The notes: generated from the sequence alone by a model not told the origin. 64,000 nt of DNA from JACVRW01 sp040509755 (GCA_040509755.1 JBEVKF010000023.1:9676-73675), one strand, 5' to 3'. Numbered from the stretch's first letter, positions 1 through 8,635 are shown. A program made the numbers and translations.

Positions 1-851
1 GCCAGAGCGCCGGCGCGGGCCTGGTCCTTGAGCGCGGCGCCCGTGGTGCGGTCGACATAGACGCCGGGAACCCCGCGGACGATGCCGTCGTAGGGGAAAT
101 ATGAACCGTCGGCGCCGTCGCTCGGATAGTCGAGCGCGCCCACGGCTCCGACGGCCCCCGCGGCTTCGATGCTCGCGAGCAGCGGGATCACGCCGTTGAG
201 ATAGGGCCGCTTGTACTGCTCGGAGGGGTTGAGCTCTCCGCGCGGGTCGTAGGTCCGTCCCGGGTACCCGAGTGCGGTAAAGAAGCTCAACGGCACGACC
301 GTCAGCGGCACGTCGAAGACGGCGATCCTGCCCACGAGCGAACCGGGAGCGGGCGTGCTGCCGGGCTCGACGAACGCGAGCGCCCCCGTGACGCCTCCCG
401 CCGGCGTCTGCCCGGAATAAGGGATGTAGGACGCCGTCCTTACCGGGCCCGCGGTGGGGCCGGCGACCAGGTCGAGCGACCACCGGCTCGTCGTCCAGCG
501 TCTCATAGGCACGTTCTCGAAGTGCAGGTGCTCGACGCCGGCGCGTTCGAGCTGGTAGCGCACGTCGTCGACGTAGCGCTCGTGCGCGGCGCTGCCGGTC
601 GCGCGGAGGCCCTTCTGGTTTGCGGGGCCGATGTTGTCGAGCGTCCTATGCCACCGACGGAACTGCCCCTCCGGCATGAACTGGCTCTCCCTCACCCGCA
701 CGGCGTCGCGCGCGCCGAGACGGCCCCTCGGCCAGGCCGGCGCCGCGAGCGCCGACAGTGGATCGAGCAGGGAACCGAACGTGCCCGCCGCCGCAACCGC
801 GCCACCCGCGGCTAGGAACTTCCTGCGCGAGAACTCGTACTCAGCCTGCAT
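1..851 (-). CDS. Tat-exported PA-domain protein, probable M28-type aminopeptidase (3' end outside window)
   Basis: Read from the reverse strand, an ATG at 851 opens a frame that stays open to the left edge, so the C-terminal part is missing. The N-terminus carries a twin-arginine signal (FSRRKFLAAGG) followed by an alanine-rich hydrophobic stretch, so the product should be exported folded by Tat. The following about 240 residues contain an SAAHERYVDDV segment and a PA (protease-associated) type region ending in GVPGVYVDRTTGAALKDQ. This layout is typical of secreted M28 zinc aminopeptidases, but the catalytic domain lies outside the window, so the peptidase call is inferred from the PA domain alone. 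A perfect inverted repeat (894-919), shared with the neighbouring TetR gene, sits 43 bp before the start and probably controls it. Confidence 0.6.
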   Translation of the reverse strand, partial: MQAEYEFSRRKFLAAGGAVAAAGTFGSLLDPLSALAAPAWPRGRLGARDAVRVRESQFMPEGQFRRWHRTLDNIGPANQKGLRATGSAAHERYVDDVRYQLERAGVEHLHFENVPMRRWTTSRWSLDLVAGPTAGPVRTASYIPYSGQTPAGGVTGALAFVEPGSTPAPGSLVGRIAVFDVPLTVVPLSFFTALGYPGRTYDPRGELNPSEQYKRPYLNGVIPLLASIEAAGAVGAVGALDYPSDGADGSYFPYDGIVRGVPGVYVDRTTGAALKDQARAGAL

Positions 852-893
852 CCGACGACCACCCCTCTCGCTCCGCAATACGGGCAACCAGCT

Positions 894-919
894 ATCGAAG
901 TAATGAGTCTTACTTCGAT
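894..919. promoter_or_regulatory. TetR-type operator, copy 1 (upstream of the exported peptidase)
   Basis: Perfect 10-bp inverted repeat with a 6-bp spacer: left arm ATCGAAGTAA at 894-903, right arm TTACTTCGAT at 910-919. The same left arm and spacer length recur at 1707-1732 in front of the TetR gene, so this is very likely the binding site of the TetR protein encoded between them. Confidence 0.7.
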
Positions 920-957
920 CATACACAGCCCGCGGCCGAGCGTCTCGTCGTCGGCAG

Positions 958-1680
958 CTAGCGGACCCGGAAGAGGTCCGAGATCCAGACTCCGAGATCG
1001 GAACCGAGCGCCGCCAGGTCCGGTTCAGCGGCCGCGTCTAGCGCGTCCGAGACGAGCTGACGCACCGCATAGACGACGCCGATGTATGCAGTCCACGGAA
1101 GATCATCCGGTGCCTCACCGTCATCAGTGATGCGTGCGGCTCGGTCACGGATGTACGTCGCGAACAGGGTGAGCGCCTCGCGCCGTCGCGCGCGCGCCGC
1201 CGGGCCGACCGCGTCGATCTCCACCTGATAGGCCCGGGCGACAACGAGATCCTGCTGGAGAGTGTTGAGGTAGGCACCGAGGAGACCTGCCGTAAGGGCG
1301 GGTCGGTCATCGTCGGGCACGTCCACGGCGGCCATCTGCGTGAGCAGCACCTCGATGAAACGGTCGTAGCCGGCGAACACACAAGCGTCCTTGCTGTCGA
1401 AACAGTCGTAGAAGGTGGCGAGTGAGACGCCGGCCCGGGTCGCGATGTCTCCGACGCCGAAGCCGCGATATCCGCCCGCGGCGAGCAGCTCCGTCACCGC
1501 GGCGAGCAGTCGCTCGCGCTGCGCTTGGGTGATTTGTTCGCGCGCGAGGTTGTGGCGTCCACGCGGCAACGCCTCCGGCAGCGTGAAGAACAAGCCATCA
1601 CGCACGACTTCGCCTGAGGCCGGTTGGGAGGCGAGGTTGGCCGTCGCTCGCCGTCCTCGCTGCGACGTCGCGTCCGACAT
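958..1680 (-). CDS. TetR family transcriptional regulator
   Basis: 240-residue protein with an N-terminal TetR helix-turn-helix at about residues 50-100: the motif runs VTELLAAGGYRGFGV, then GDIATRAGVSLATFYDCFDS, the classical TetR recognition-helix signature. The remaining about 140 residues form the all-helical ligand-binding part, which is not diagnostic. The start is ATG at 1680. An about 45-residue N-terminal extension precedes the HTH. Matching inverted repeats lie directly upstream (1707-1732) and downstream, before the exported peptidase (894-919). This suggests autoregulation plus control of the peptidase and of the divergent alpha/beta hydrolase at 1793. Confidence 0.88.
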   Translation of the reverse strand: MSDATSQRGRRATANLASQPASGEVVRDGLFFTLPEALPRGRHNLAREQITQAQRERLLAAVTELLAAGGYRGFGVGDIATRAGVSLATFYDCFDSKDACVFAGYDRFIEVLLTQMAAVDVPDDDRPALTAGLLGAYLNTLQQDLVVARAYQVEIDAVGPAARARRREALTLFATYIRDRAARITDDGEAPDDLPWTAYIGVVYAVRQLVSDALDAAAEPDLAALGSDLGVWISDLFRVR

Positions 1681-1706
1681 TGCGTGCAGTATTGCACCGC
1701 GTGACG

Positions 1707-1732
1707 ATCGAAGTAAGGCATCCTACTTATAT
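1707..1732. promoter_or_regulatory. TetR-type operator, copy 2 (between TetR gene and alpha/beta hydrolase)
   Basis: Left arm ATCGAAGTAA (1707-1716) is identical to the operator at 894. After the same 6-bp spacer the right arm CTACTTATAT (1723-1732) keeps the TACTT core but is degenerate at the outer positions. It lies 26 bp upstream of the TetR start and 60 bp upstream of the hydrolase start, so it can serve both divergent promoters. Confidence 0.6.
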
Positions 1733-1792
1733 TGGTTGCGGCGGCGGAACCGCTCCCGGACCACCGAAGGAAGGCAGCACTAGGCTCCCCGC

Positions 1793-2749
1793 ATGACCCG
1801 TCTAGCCACAGCGAGCGCCGCTCGGGCGGCCCGTCGCCTTCCCGCGGAGGACTTCGAGCTCAAGGAGATCGAGCTCCATGGACATCGCGTGGCCTACCGC
1901 TGCGCCGGCAGCGGCCCCGCGATCGTGCTGGTTCACGGGATCACCTCGACGTCGGCCACGTGGGAGCGCGTGATGCCCTATTTGGCCACCCGGTTCACCG
2001 TCATCGCGCCGGACCTCATGGGGCACGGCCAGTCGGCGAAGCCGCGCGGCGACTACTCGCTCGGCGCGTATGCAAGCGGGGTGCGCGATCTGATGGTGAC
2101 CCTCGGCCACGAGACCGGCACCTTCGTAGGGCATTCGCTCGGTGGCGGCGTCGCCATGCAGCTGGCCTATCAGTTCCCGGAGCGCTGCGAGCGCCTGGTG
2201 CTCGTGGACAGTGGCGGGCTGGGCCGCGAGGTGAACCTGCTGCTGCGCGCGGCCACGCTGCCGCTGTCCGAGCTGGTGTTGCCACTTCTGGCCAGTCCCC
2301 GGCTGCTCGACACCGGCCGCTCCATCGGCCGCCTGTTCGCCCGGGTGGGAATTCGAGCCGGTACCGACATGTCAGAGCTGGCCCGCGGCCATGCCTCCTT
2401 GGAGGATCCAGAGGCCAGAGCCGCGTTCGTGAACACGCTGCGCACGATCGTGGACCCCTTGGGTCAGCGGGTCAACGCCAGTGACCGACTTTATTTGGCC
2501 GAACACATCCCGTTCCTGCTGGTCTGGGGTGAGCGCGACTCCATCATCCCGGTCGAGCACGGTCTGTCGGCGCACGCGCTGGTGCCCTCCAGTCGCCTTG
2601 AGCTCTTCGAGGAAGCAGGCCACTTTCCCCACCTCGACGAGCCTCAGCGCTTCCTCGACGTGCTGCTTGACTTCATCGAATCGACCGATCCGGCCGACTT
2701 GGACCCGGGGGAGTGGAGCCAGAGGCTGAAGACCGGGCGGCGGCCCTAG
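1793..2749 (+). CDS. alpha/beta hydrolase
   Basis: 318-residue alpha/beta-fold hydrolase without signal peptide. Visible are the oxyanion-hole strand (VLVHGITS, about residue 46), the nucleophile elbow GHSLGGG with catalytic Ser115, a late acid in VWGERDSIIP and a C-terminal histidine in AGHFPHLDEP, so the triad is complete. The cap region is unremarkable. Substrate cannot be deduced; the family includes esterases, haloperoxidase-like and C-C hydrolases. The ATG at 1793 gives the normal family length. It is divergent from a TetR gene and shares the operator region 1707-1732, so it is probably one of the regulator's targets. Confidence 0.85.
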   Translation: MTRLATASAARAARRLPAEDFELKEIELHGHRVAYRCAGSGPAIVLVHGITSTSATWERVMPYLATRFTVIAPDLMGHGQSAKPRGDYSLGAYASGVRDLMVTLGHETGTFVGHSLGGGVAMQLAYQFPERCERLVLVDSGGLGREVNLLLRAATLPLSELVLPLLASPRLLDTGRSIGRLFARVGIRAGTDMSELARGHASLEDPEARAAFVNTLRTIVDPLGQRVNASDRLYLAEHIPFLLVWGERDSIIPVEHGLSAHALVPSSRLELFEEAGHFPHLDEPQRFLDVLLDFIESTDPADLDPGEWSQRLKTGRRP

Positions 2750-2813
2750 CGGGATTGCTTTTGCTTTCGCGCGGTTGCGGCCGGCGATGACGGCACTCGT
2801 CGAAAATACAGCC

Positions 2814-3266
2814 ATGAGTGATGCGCCCGATAGCACACGCGAGAACCTCGAGGTCGTCGAGCGGTTTCTCGCCGCTTTCGACCGACGCTGGCCGGAGGAG
2901 GATGAGCTCGCTGAGCTGGTCGGTCCTGACATCCACTTCACCGAGCGGCCGAACTTGGTCAACCCAGGCGGTAGCGAGCGCGACCGCGCAGCGATGCGCG
3001 CTGGGCTTGAGGCGGGGCGCCGGCTGCTGGCCTGGCAGTCGTACGAGGTCCGCGACCACGTCGCCAGCGGCGACACCGTCGTGACGCGGATGCGCTGGAG
3101 CGGGGAGCTCGCCGCCGATGCGGGACCTTGGCCTGCCGGGACGCGTATGAGTGCCTGGTGCGTGGCCCACTACCGCCTCGCGGCGGGCCGCATCGTTCGC
3201 ATCGAGCAGCACGACTGTTACGAGCAACCATCGCTGCCGGAGGCGCGAGCCGCGGACCGTCCATGA
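2814..3266 (+). CDS. SnoaL-like / NTF2-fold protein
   Basis: 150-residue protein with the SnoaL/NTF2-like pattern: an N-terminal helix (ENLEVVERFLAAFDRRW), a conserved hydrophobic stretch LVGPDIHFTE, and a C-terminal beta-sheet with YRLAAGRIVRIEQHDCYEQP. Such proteins form small cone-shaped barrels that bind or isomerise hydrophobic ligands; many have no known activity. The ATG at 2814 is preferred over an upstream in-frame ATG at 2775 because the fold starts right after it. The stop overlaps the first codon of the decayed flavoprotein gene that follows by four bases (ATGA), so the two once formed an operon. Confidence 0.75.
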   Translation: MSDAPDSTRENLEVVERFLAAFDRRWPEEDELAELVGPDIHFTERPNLVNPGGSERDRAAMRAGLEAGRRLLAWQSYEVRDHVASGDTVVTRMRWSGELAADAGPWPAGTRMSAWCVAHYRLAAGRIVRIEQHDCYEQPSLPEARAADRP

Positions 3267-3644
3267 GCGGTCGCAGGAGCACACGTGTCGTCGTCTCGGA
3301 GCAGGCTTCGGCGGCCTGGAACTCAGCACCTTGCTCTCGGAGGCCGGTGGAGGCTTCGACGTGACGCTGATAGACAAGAACGAGGCGGGCGTGTTTTCCG
3401 AAGGCGCTGCGCGCGTTGTCGCGCGGAGCCTGATCGCCGAGCTGCAGGGCGGCGAGCGGCCGGGCCCCTACGCCGGGCGGGGTTCCTGCTACATCGAGTT
3501 CGGTCATGGACGCGTCGGGCGCGTGGAATCGACTTCCGGTCGGGGCCCACGCCCACCGGGACGTTCAACCCGCCGTCCGCCGCCCTGGTCGCCGAGAAGG
3601 AGCACTTCGGCGCCAGCCGCCGGGCGCGCTGGTTCGCCAGCTGA
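3263..3644 (+). pseudogene. Remnant of an FAD/NAD(P)-dependent oxidoreductase, two frameshifts and a large internal deletion
   Basis: The sequence starts with ATG at 3263 (MSGRRSTRVVV). A one-base loss near 3293 moves the frame, after which the dinucleotide-binding motif LGAGFGGLELSTLLSE and then DVTLIDKNEA are readable. The text then jumps directly to what looks like the C-terminal part of the same family (RVVARSLIAEL, RGSCYIEFGHGRVGRV). A second frameshift near 3528 is needed to read the terminal part (GPTPTGTFNPPSAALVAEKE, then FGAS), ending at 3644. Intact relatives of this NDH-2/sulfide-quinone-reductase-like family are about 400 residues, so roughly 250-300 codons have been lost. The overlap with the preceding gene is retained. 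Confidence 0.75.
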
Positions 3645-3702
3645 CCGGGGGGCGAGCGAGAGGTGAGCGGCGATACTCTCGATACCGGCCAAAGGGGGAG
3701 AG

Positions 3703-5061
3703 GTGTCTTTTGAGGAGGTGCCGCGCCGCGACAGCGCACTGCGCGCTGTGCTCGAGGGTCTTCCGGATGCCGTCGTGGCGACCCGCGAGGACGGCCTGAT
3801 CGACTTCGTGAATGCGCGTGCCGGCGAGCTGTTTGGGTACTCCCCCGCGGAGCTCGTCGGTCAGCCGGTGGCGGTGCTGTGGCCTGAGCGGATGCGGAGT
3901 GGCTACATGCGCAATATGCGGGATTTGTTCAAAGCCGGCGGCTCGCTTCGCTTCACCCGTGAGGCACACGGGCGGCGAAAGGACGGACGGGAGTTCGTAG
4001 GGGAGATGAGCTGGGGCATCGTTGAGACCGCGGGGGGCGCCCTGATGCTCGCCGTGGGTCGCGACATCTCGCAGCGCCTCCTGACGGAGGCGCGACTGCG
4101 CCGGCGGTCTGCTCAGAACGCCGTGGTCGCGTCGCTTGGAGAGAGGGCGCTCGCGGGGACCGACCCGGTCGCGCTCGGCCCCCAGCTCGTGAGGGAGCTC
4201 GGCCAGACGATGGAGGCGGATTTCACCCAGCTGTTCGGGCTGGCCGCGGCCGGCCGGGAGCTTCGGTCGCTGGCGGTCTGGGGCAAGGCTGACGACCTCC
4301 GTGGTGCGATCCAGGTCGGGCCAGGGTCGCACGCGCAGGCTGCGCTCGGCTCGTGGGACGCGGTCAGCCTCTCGGATGGCCCCGGTTCGGCCCTTCGGCG
4401 CGACGAATTCCGAAGCGGCCTCGCGGTGGCGGTGCGCACGCCCGAGGAGAGCTTCGGCGTGCTGTGTGCCTATGCACGCATGGAGGACGCGCTCGATCAG
4501 GAGGACGGCGCCTTTCTCAAGGCCGTGGCGAACGTGCTCGCCAGTGCCATCAGCCGGCGCCGAATGTACGAGCGCGTCCAGCACCAGGCGCTTCACGATC
4601 CGCTCACAGGCCTCGCCAACCGCACGCTCTGCCACGACCGGCTCGCTCAGGCGCTGGCGCGCTCGCGCCGTTCGGGCAAACCTGTCGCCGTGTTCTTCGT
4701 GGATCTCGACCGCTTCAAGGCCGTCAACGACAGCTACGGGCACGCGGCCGGCGACGCGGTGCTGACCGAGGTGGCGCACCGGCTCGCGGACGTGGTGAGG
4801 CCGAGCGACACGGTTGGACGCCTCGGCGGCGACGAGTTCCTCGTGATCTGCGAAGCCCTGGACGAGCAGCAAGCCGCGGGCTTGCGTGCCCGCCTCGACG
4901 CCATCGCCCGCATGCCCGTGAAGACGGGAGCAGCGGTGCATCAACTCTCGGCGAGCATCGGCTTCGCGCATGGCGACGCGAGCACGCGGGACCCGGATGC
5001 GCTGATCAGGGCCGCCGACGAGGCCTCCTACCTGGTAAAGCAACGCGGCGAAGGGCGCTGA
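3703..5061 (+). CDS. PAS-GAF-GGDEF diguanylate cyclase
   Basis: 452-residue cytosolic signalling protein. Residues about 10-125 form a PAS domain (LEGLPDAVVATREDGLI ... GRDISQRL), about 135-285 a GAF domain, and about 290-450 a GGDEF domain. The active-site loop reads RLGGDEFLV and is intact. The RxxD inhibitory site (RPSD) lies exactly five residues before GGDEF, so product inhibition by c-di-GMP is expected. No EAL domain is attached. The start is GTG at 3703, preceded by a purine-rich GGGGGAGAG. There is no transmembrane segment, so the sensed signal is intracellular. An HD-GYP protein at 27111-28706 is the only candidate c-di-GMP hydrolase in the window. Confidence 0.92.
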   Translation: MSFEEVPRRDSALRAVLEGLPDAVVATREDGLIDFVNARAGELFGYSPAELVGQPVAVLWPERMRSGYMRNMRDLFKAGGSLRFTREAHGRRKDGREFVGEMSWGIVETAGGALMLAVGRDISQRLLTEARLRRRSAQNAVVASLGERALAGTDPVALGPQLVRELGQTMEADFTQLFGLAAAGRELRSLAVWGKADDLRGAIQVGPGSHAQAALGSWDAVSLSDGPGSALRRDEFRSGLAVAVRTPEESFGVLCAYARMEDALDQEDGAFLKAVANVLASAISRRRMYERVQHQALHDPLTGLANRTLCHDRLAQALARSRRSGKPVAVFFVDLDRFKAVNDSYGHAAGDAVLTEVAHRLADVVRPSDTVGRLGGDEFLVICEALDEQQAAGLRARLDAIARMPVKTGAAVHQLSASIGFAHGDASTRDPDALIRAADEASYLVKQRGEGR

Positions 5062-5079
5062 GGCTCGACCCGACGCGGT

Positions 5080-5712
5080 TCAGCCACCCGCGCGGGTGAA
5101 TGTCAGATGCGTGACTCCGCTGGGTGAGGAGGTGGCCTCGACCTGGTAGTCCTTCTCGAGGCCCTCCAGTCCGTCCCAGAGGCGTACGCCTCGGCCGAGC
5201 AGGATCGGGACCACCACGGTGTGCATGTGGTCGACGAGCCCGGCAGCAAGGAATTCGCGGATCATGGTGGGACCTCCGCCGAGGCGTACGTCCTTGCCGT
5301 CCGCGGCCTCGCGGGCCGTCTCGAGCGCCTCGGCAGGCGAAGCGTCGATGAAGTGGAAGGTGGTGCCGCCCTCCCTCTCGATCGACGGGCGCGTGTGATG
5401 GGTGAGGATGAAGGTCGGTGTGTGGAACGGCGGGTTGGGTCCCCACGCGCCCTTCCAGTCCGGGTCCTCGTGCCATCCGGGGTGGCCGAACTTCCCGGCA
5501 CCCATGATCTCGGCGCCGATGCCGGGAGCGAACTGCTGCGCGAAGGCGTCGTCGACGCCGCCGCTACCGCCGGGCTGCCACCACCGGGTGGTGAACAACC
5601 ATTGGTGCAGCCGATCCCCGGCGTGACCGAAATGTGCGTCGCGGCTCTGACCCTCCCCGGTGCCGAAGCCGTCGAGTGAGATGCAGAAGTTCTGGACGCG
5701 GGCGAGTGACAT
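5080..5712 (-). CDS. RibD C-terminal / dihydrofolate reductase-like protein
   Basis: 210-residue protein of the RibD_C/DHFR-like family common in actinobacteria. It begins MSLARVQNFCISLDGFGTGE, shows GAGKFGHPGWH in the middle, and carries the cofactor-site segment DVRLGGGPTMIREFLAAGL followed by VVPILLGRGVRLWDGL. These proteins bind NADPH; the physiological substrate is usually unknown, and it is neither a true folA nor a riboflavin RibD with its deaminase domain. The start is ATG at 5712, preceded by AAGGAG on the coding strand. The frame stays open upstream, but the extension has no family similarity. Convergent with the GGDEF gene. Confidence 0.85.
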   Translation of the reverse strand: MSLARVQNFCISLDGFGTGEGQSRDAHFGHAGDRLHQWLFTTRWWQPGGSGGVDDAFAQQFAPGIGAEIMGAGKFGHPGWHEDPDWKGAWGPNPPFHTPTFILTHHTRPSIEREGGTTFHFIDASPAEALETAREAADGKDVRLGGGPTMIREFLAAGLVDHMHTVVVPILLGRGVRLWDGLEGLEKDYQVEATSSPSGVTHLTFTRAGG

Positions 5713-6104
5713 GGCTGGTGCTCCTTCGGTGATCGGGGGGTCAATTCTCGTAGGCGGTGCGGTAAGGGACGTTGGTCGCGGCATTCGGGTCATCGCCGAC
5801 CCAGGGTCTGCAACTTGCGCATGGACCCACCCGCGACGTCGTGCGCTTAGGGTTGCAGCGAGTTCACGCCTCGGCGATTCCGCCGTCGGGCGATCAGGGT
5901 GCTCGAGCATCGAGCGGCGACCGTACGCCAAGGTTCGCGGGCCGACCATCCCAGGATCCTGGGGTAGAGGAAGTGCCCGCTCGCGAGATACGGGGCCGGC
6001 GGCTCTGGGAGGTCGCGGACTCCGATGTACCGGGTAGTTCGGCAGGGCCGCCGGTCCGTCCGCCTGGATGACAGCCCGTCGGCGGACGCTAGCCTCATCG
6101 AACG
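5713..6104. other. Intergenic region between divergent DHFR-like and PASTA genes
   Basis: 392 bp upstream of both divergent genes. Open frames exist on both strands because of the high GC, but none shows a recognisable domain or ribosome binding site. I see no clear inverted repeat, RNA gene or remnant. It should hold the two promoters. Confidence 0.5.
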
Positions 6105-6668
6105 ATGCTGATGAAGGCGGGACGGCCCGCCCGCGCTTGTGGTTTGGTTGTCCCGGTCCTCCTCGCGGGCGGATTCGCTTTCGGCTGCGGCGATAGCCCG
6201 GCCGAGCGGCCGGTTCGGCTCGAAATCACCGCTCCGACGGATGCCGCGGTGGTCCATGACGGGAGCGTGGAGGTTCGCGGGCTCGTTCACCCGCGGGGGG
6301 CGCGCGTACTCGTTCTCGGCCGGCCCGCCCGGGTTGCCCGGGGTGAGTTCCGCGCGGTGGTCCCTCTCGGGGTGGGATCGAACCTCATCGACGTCGGTGC
6401 TAGTGCGGGTGGGGCGGCTCCGGCCTGGAATGCCCTGCGAGTCACGAGAGAGGTCCTCGTGAAGGTGCCTGATCTGATCGGCGCGACCCGCGATGATGCG
6501 ATAGCCCGGCTCGACGCTCTGGGCCTCCGCGCGGACGTCGAGGAGGAAGGCGGCCTGTTGGACACACTGCTTGGCGGCGACTGGATCGTCTGCGCGAGCT
6601 CCCCCACCCAGGGCAGTGACGTGCGGAGGGGGGCCGGCGTCCACCTTACCGTCGCCAAGGCCTGCTGA
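6105..6668 (+). CDS. Secreted or lipid-anchored protein with a single PASTA domain
   Basis: 187 residues. The N-terminus has a basic start (MLMKAGRPARA), a hydrophobic core and a cysteine at AFGCGDS, a marginal lipobox, so it is either a lipoprotein or a secreted protein. Residues about 40-110 look like a bacterial Ig-like repeat (ITAPTDAAVVHDGSVEVRG). Residues about 120-187 are one PASTA domain: VKVPDLIGATRDDAIARLDA, then LGLRADVEEE, ending in a VHLTV strand. PASTA domains normally sense peptidoglycan fragments or act as extracellular spacers. It faces the Ser/Thr kinase gene tail-to-tail with only 7 bp between the stops; the kinase itself lacks PASTA repeats, so a sensor-kinase split is possible but unproven. 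Confidence 0.75.
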   Translation: MLMKAGRPARACGLVVPVLLAGGFAFGCGDSPAERPVRLEITAPTDAAVVHDGSVEVRGLVHPRGARVLVLGRPARVARGEFRAVVPLGVGSNLIDVGASAGGAAPAWNALRVTREVLVKVPDLIGATRDDAIARLDALGLRADVEEEGGLLDTLLGGDWIVCASSPTQGSDVRRGAGVHLTVAKAC

Positions 6669-6675
6669 GCCAGAC

Positions 6676-8244
6676 TTAGCGATCGGGCGTGACGGCAATG
6701 AGGCCCACTCGGGGGCGGCCCTGCTCGCGCTGCACGCCGAAGGCGACCCGGCCCGTGATCGGCTCTCTGCCCAACCTTGACACCACGTATCTGCCGCTCG
6801 CTCGGCCGATCGCCCCCGGTCGCACCAAGAGGTCCGTGAGCACGTAGCGCTCCGTTGGGTTCTCGGCGAACTGACGCCTGTACTCCCGCACCACGCTCAC
6901 ACGCCCACGCTGGGCATCCGAGGTGGTGATGCGGCTCACCTCGCGCGCGAGTAACGTCGAGAGCGCTTCGTCGTCCTCTCGGGTGTAAGCGGTCGCAAAC
7001 GCCTCGACGGCATCCCGCACGTCCGTCGCCGTCACGGCGCCCGACGCTTCGCGTGCGCCGAGCGGCCCCGCGCCAAGGAGTGCCGCGATCGCCACACCTA
7101 CGGCCAACAGGGTGCCCGCGGCGAGGAGCGCCGCGGAGGTGGGGCGGCGCGACGCCCGTCTTAGTTGCGCGGTGACACCACCGTGTCCGCTGGTCCCCGA
7201 GGCCGGCTCGGCGACAGGCCCTATGACGTACGACCCGTTCGTCAGCGCGAGGGTCTCGCTCCTTTCCCCCGCACGCTCCTCGCCGTTCTGTCCAGTAGCG
7301 CGCTGCCGGAAGGCGCCCTCGGGCCGGACTGCCGACCGGCCAGCCGCGGCGAGCGCCGCTCTGGCCAGCTCGCCGGCGGATCGATAGCGGTCGTTCGGGC
7401 GCTTGGCCAGCGCACGCGCCACGACGTCGTCGAAGGCCTTCGGCACGCCGGCCGTAGCCGAAGGGCGTGGCGGGGGATCATTCAGGTGGGCAAGGATCGT
7501 GCCGGGGACGGACCCGCGAGCGAACGGCGGCACACCTGTGAGCGCGGCGTTGAGGACGCAGCCGAGGGCGTACACGTCCGTCCGGGCGTCTGGGCTGTCT
7601 CCCTCGAATTGCTCCGGCGCCATGAAGTCGACCGTCCCGAACCACTCGCCGCTGTCCGTCACGCGCGTGTCGGCGGACGGGTCGAGCGTCAGCCCGAAGT
7701 CGCTGAGGTAAACGTGCCCCGAGCCGTCTTTACCCCCGAGGAGAACGTTGGCAGGCTTGACGTCACGGTGCACGAGACCGACGGCGTGGGCTGCGTCGAG
7801 CCCGGCGGCGACCTGCGCCACGATGGTCGCTGCGTGCACGTGACCGAGCCGGCCCGACCGGTGGATGAGCGCCTGCAGGTCCGTGCCCGGGACCCAGCGC
7901 ATCAGGAGGTAGAGCCGTCCGTCCTCCTCACCGGCGCCGTACACGGGAATGACGTTCGGATGTTCGATCGCCGCGGCCACCCGGGACTCCCGTTCGAACC
8001 GCGCGCGGAAGTTCGCGTCTGCCGCCCGCTCGGGGGCGACGAGCTTCAGCGCGACGGCTCGGTCGAGCCCGAGCTGGGTGGCTCGATAGACGACACCCAT
8101 CCCGCCACGCCCGGCTACGGCTTCGATGCGACAGCCGGCGAAAGTCGAGTCCAGGACCAGATCGAACACTGCAGAGAGTGTGACGGAGGCGGTCTGATCT
8201 CGAGAGACGCGTGGAAACGCTTTGGAAGCGGCGGACCGCAGCAA
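6676..8244 (-). CDS. Transmembrane Ser/Thr protein kinase (PknB-like) with NTF2-like outer domain
   Basis: 522 residues. The kinase domain shows the glycine loop GRGGMGVVYRA (about 45-55), ATP-binding lysine in VALKL (Lys67), catalytic HRDVKPAN (Asp161), DFG (182-184) and APE (209-211), so it should be active. A proline-rich juxtamembrane linker leads to one membrane span (about 370-394). The about 125-residue outer part (AVEAFATAYTREDDEALSTL ... ) resembles an NTF2/SnoaL-like fold rather than PASTA repeats. The start is uncertain: TTG at 8244 is the longest reading, GTG at 8169 lies just before the kinase fold, and neither has a convincing ribosome binding site. Convergent with the PASTA protein gene. 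Confidence 0.9.
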   Translation of the reverse strand: MLRSAASKAFPRVSRDQTASVTLSAVFDLVLDSTFAGCRIEAVAGRGGMGVVYRATQLGLDRAVALKLVAPERAADANFRARFERESRVAAAIEHPNVIPVYGAGEEDGRLYLLMRWVPGTDLQALIHRSGRLGHVHAATIVAQVAAGLDAAHAVGLVHRDVKPANVLLGGKDGSGHVYLSDFGLTLDPSADTRVTDSGEWFGTVDFMAPEQFEGDSPDARTDVYALGCVLNAALTGVPPFARGSVPGTILAHLNDPPPRPSATAGVPKAFDDVVARALAKRPNDRYRSAGELARAALAAAGRSAVRPEGAFRQRATGQNGEERAGERSETLALTNGSYVIGPVAEPASGTSGHGGVTAQLRRASRRPTSAALLAAGTLLAVGVAIAALLGAGPLGAREASGAVTATDVRDAVEAFATAYTREDDEALSTLLAREVSRITTSDAQRGRVSVVREYRRQFAENPTERYVLTDLLVRPGAIGRASGRYVVSRLGREPITGRVAFGVQREQGRPRVGLIAVTPDR

Positions 8245-8635
8245 GGCGCACCAGCTGAGCGCGATAACCGCTCAGCGAGCGCTACTAGCGACTGGCGGCA
8301 GCAGACCGCAGCAGATGCTCGCGCCCTACACGCAGGAGGTCGCCCGCTCGAGCCGGGCACCGCCCATCGCCGGGAGTCCCCTTCACGACCGGAACGCCGG
8401 CCATCACAGCAGCCGACGCACGTGCCCCGAGCCGACTGAGCGCCTTAGTCGTCCTGCGCCGCCCGTTGCGCTCGTGCAGAAGCGGCGGTCGCAGACGCCC
8501 ACGCTTGACTCGCCGCGCGCTAGACACCCCCGACGATGCACCCGCGTGCGGCACTCTCGTCGCTCCCGCCTTACGCGTGACAGCGGTCATCGCGCGCACG
8601 AGGTCGTGCTCGGCGAATCGCTATTACTCCTCGCG
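8245..8635. other. Intergenic region with no recognised element
   Basis: 391 bp between the divergent kinase gene and the gene at 8636. The frame of the latter stays open upstream into this region, but the encoded text is arginine- and proline-rich low-complexity and looks non-coding. No convincing hairpin, repeat or RNA gene was found. Confidence 0.45.

Noticed and set aside
5085..5098. CACCCGCGCGGGTG palindrome
   Set aside because: Lies inside the last codons of the DHFR-like gene and is explained by Pro/Arg/Ala codons; no second copy.
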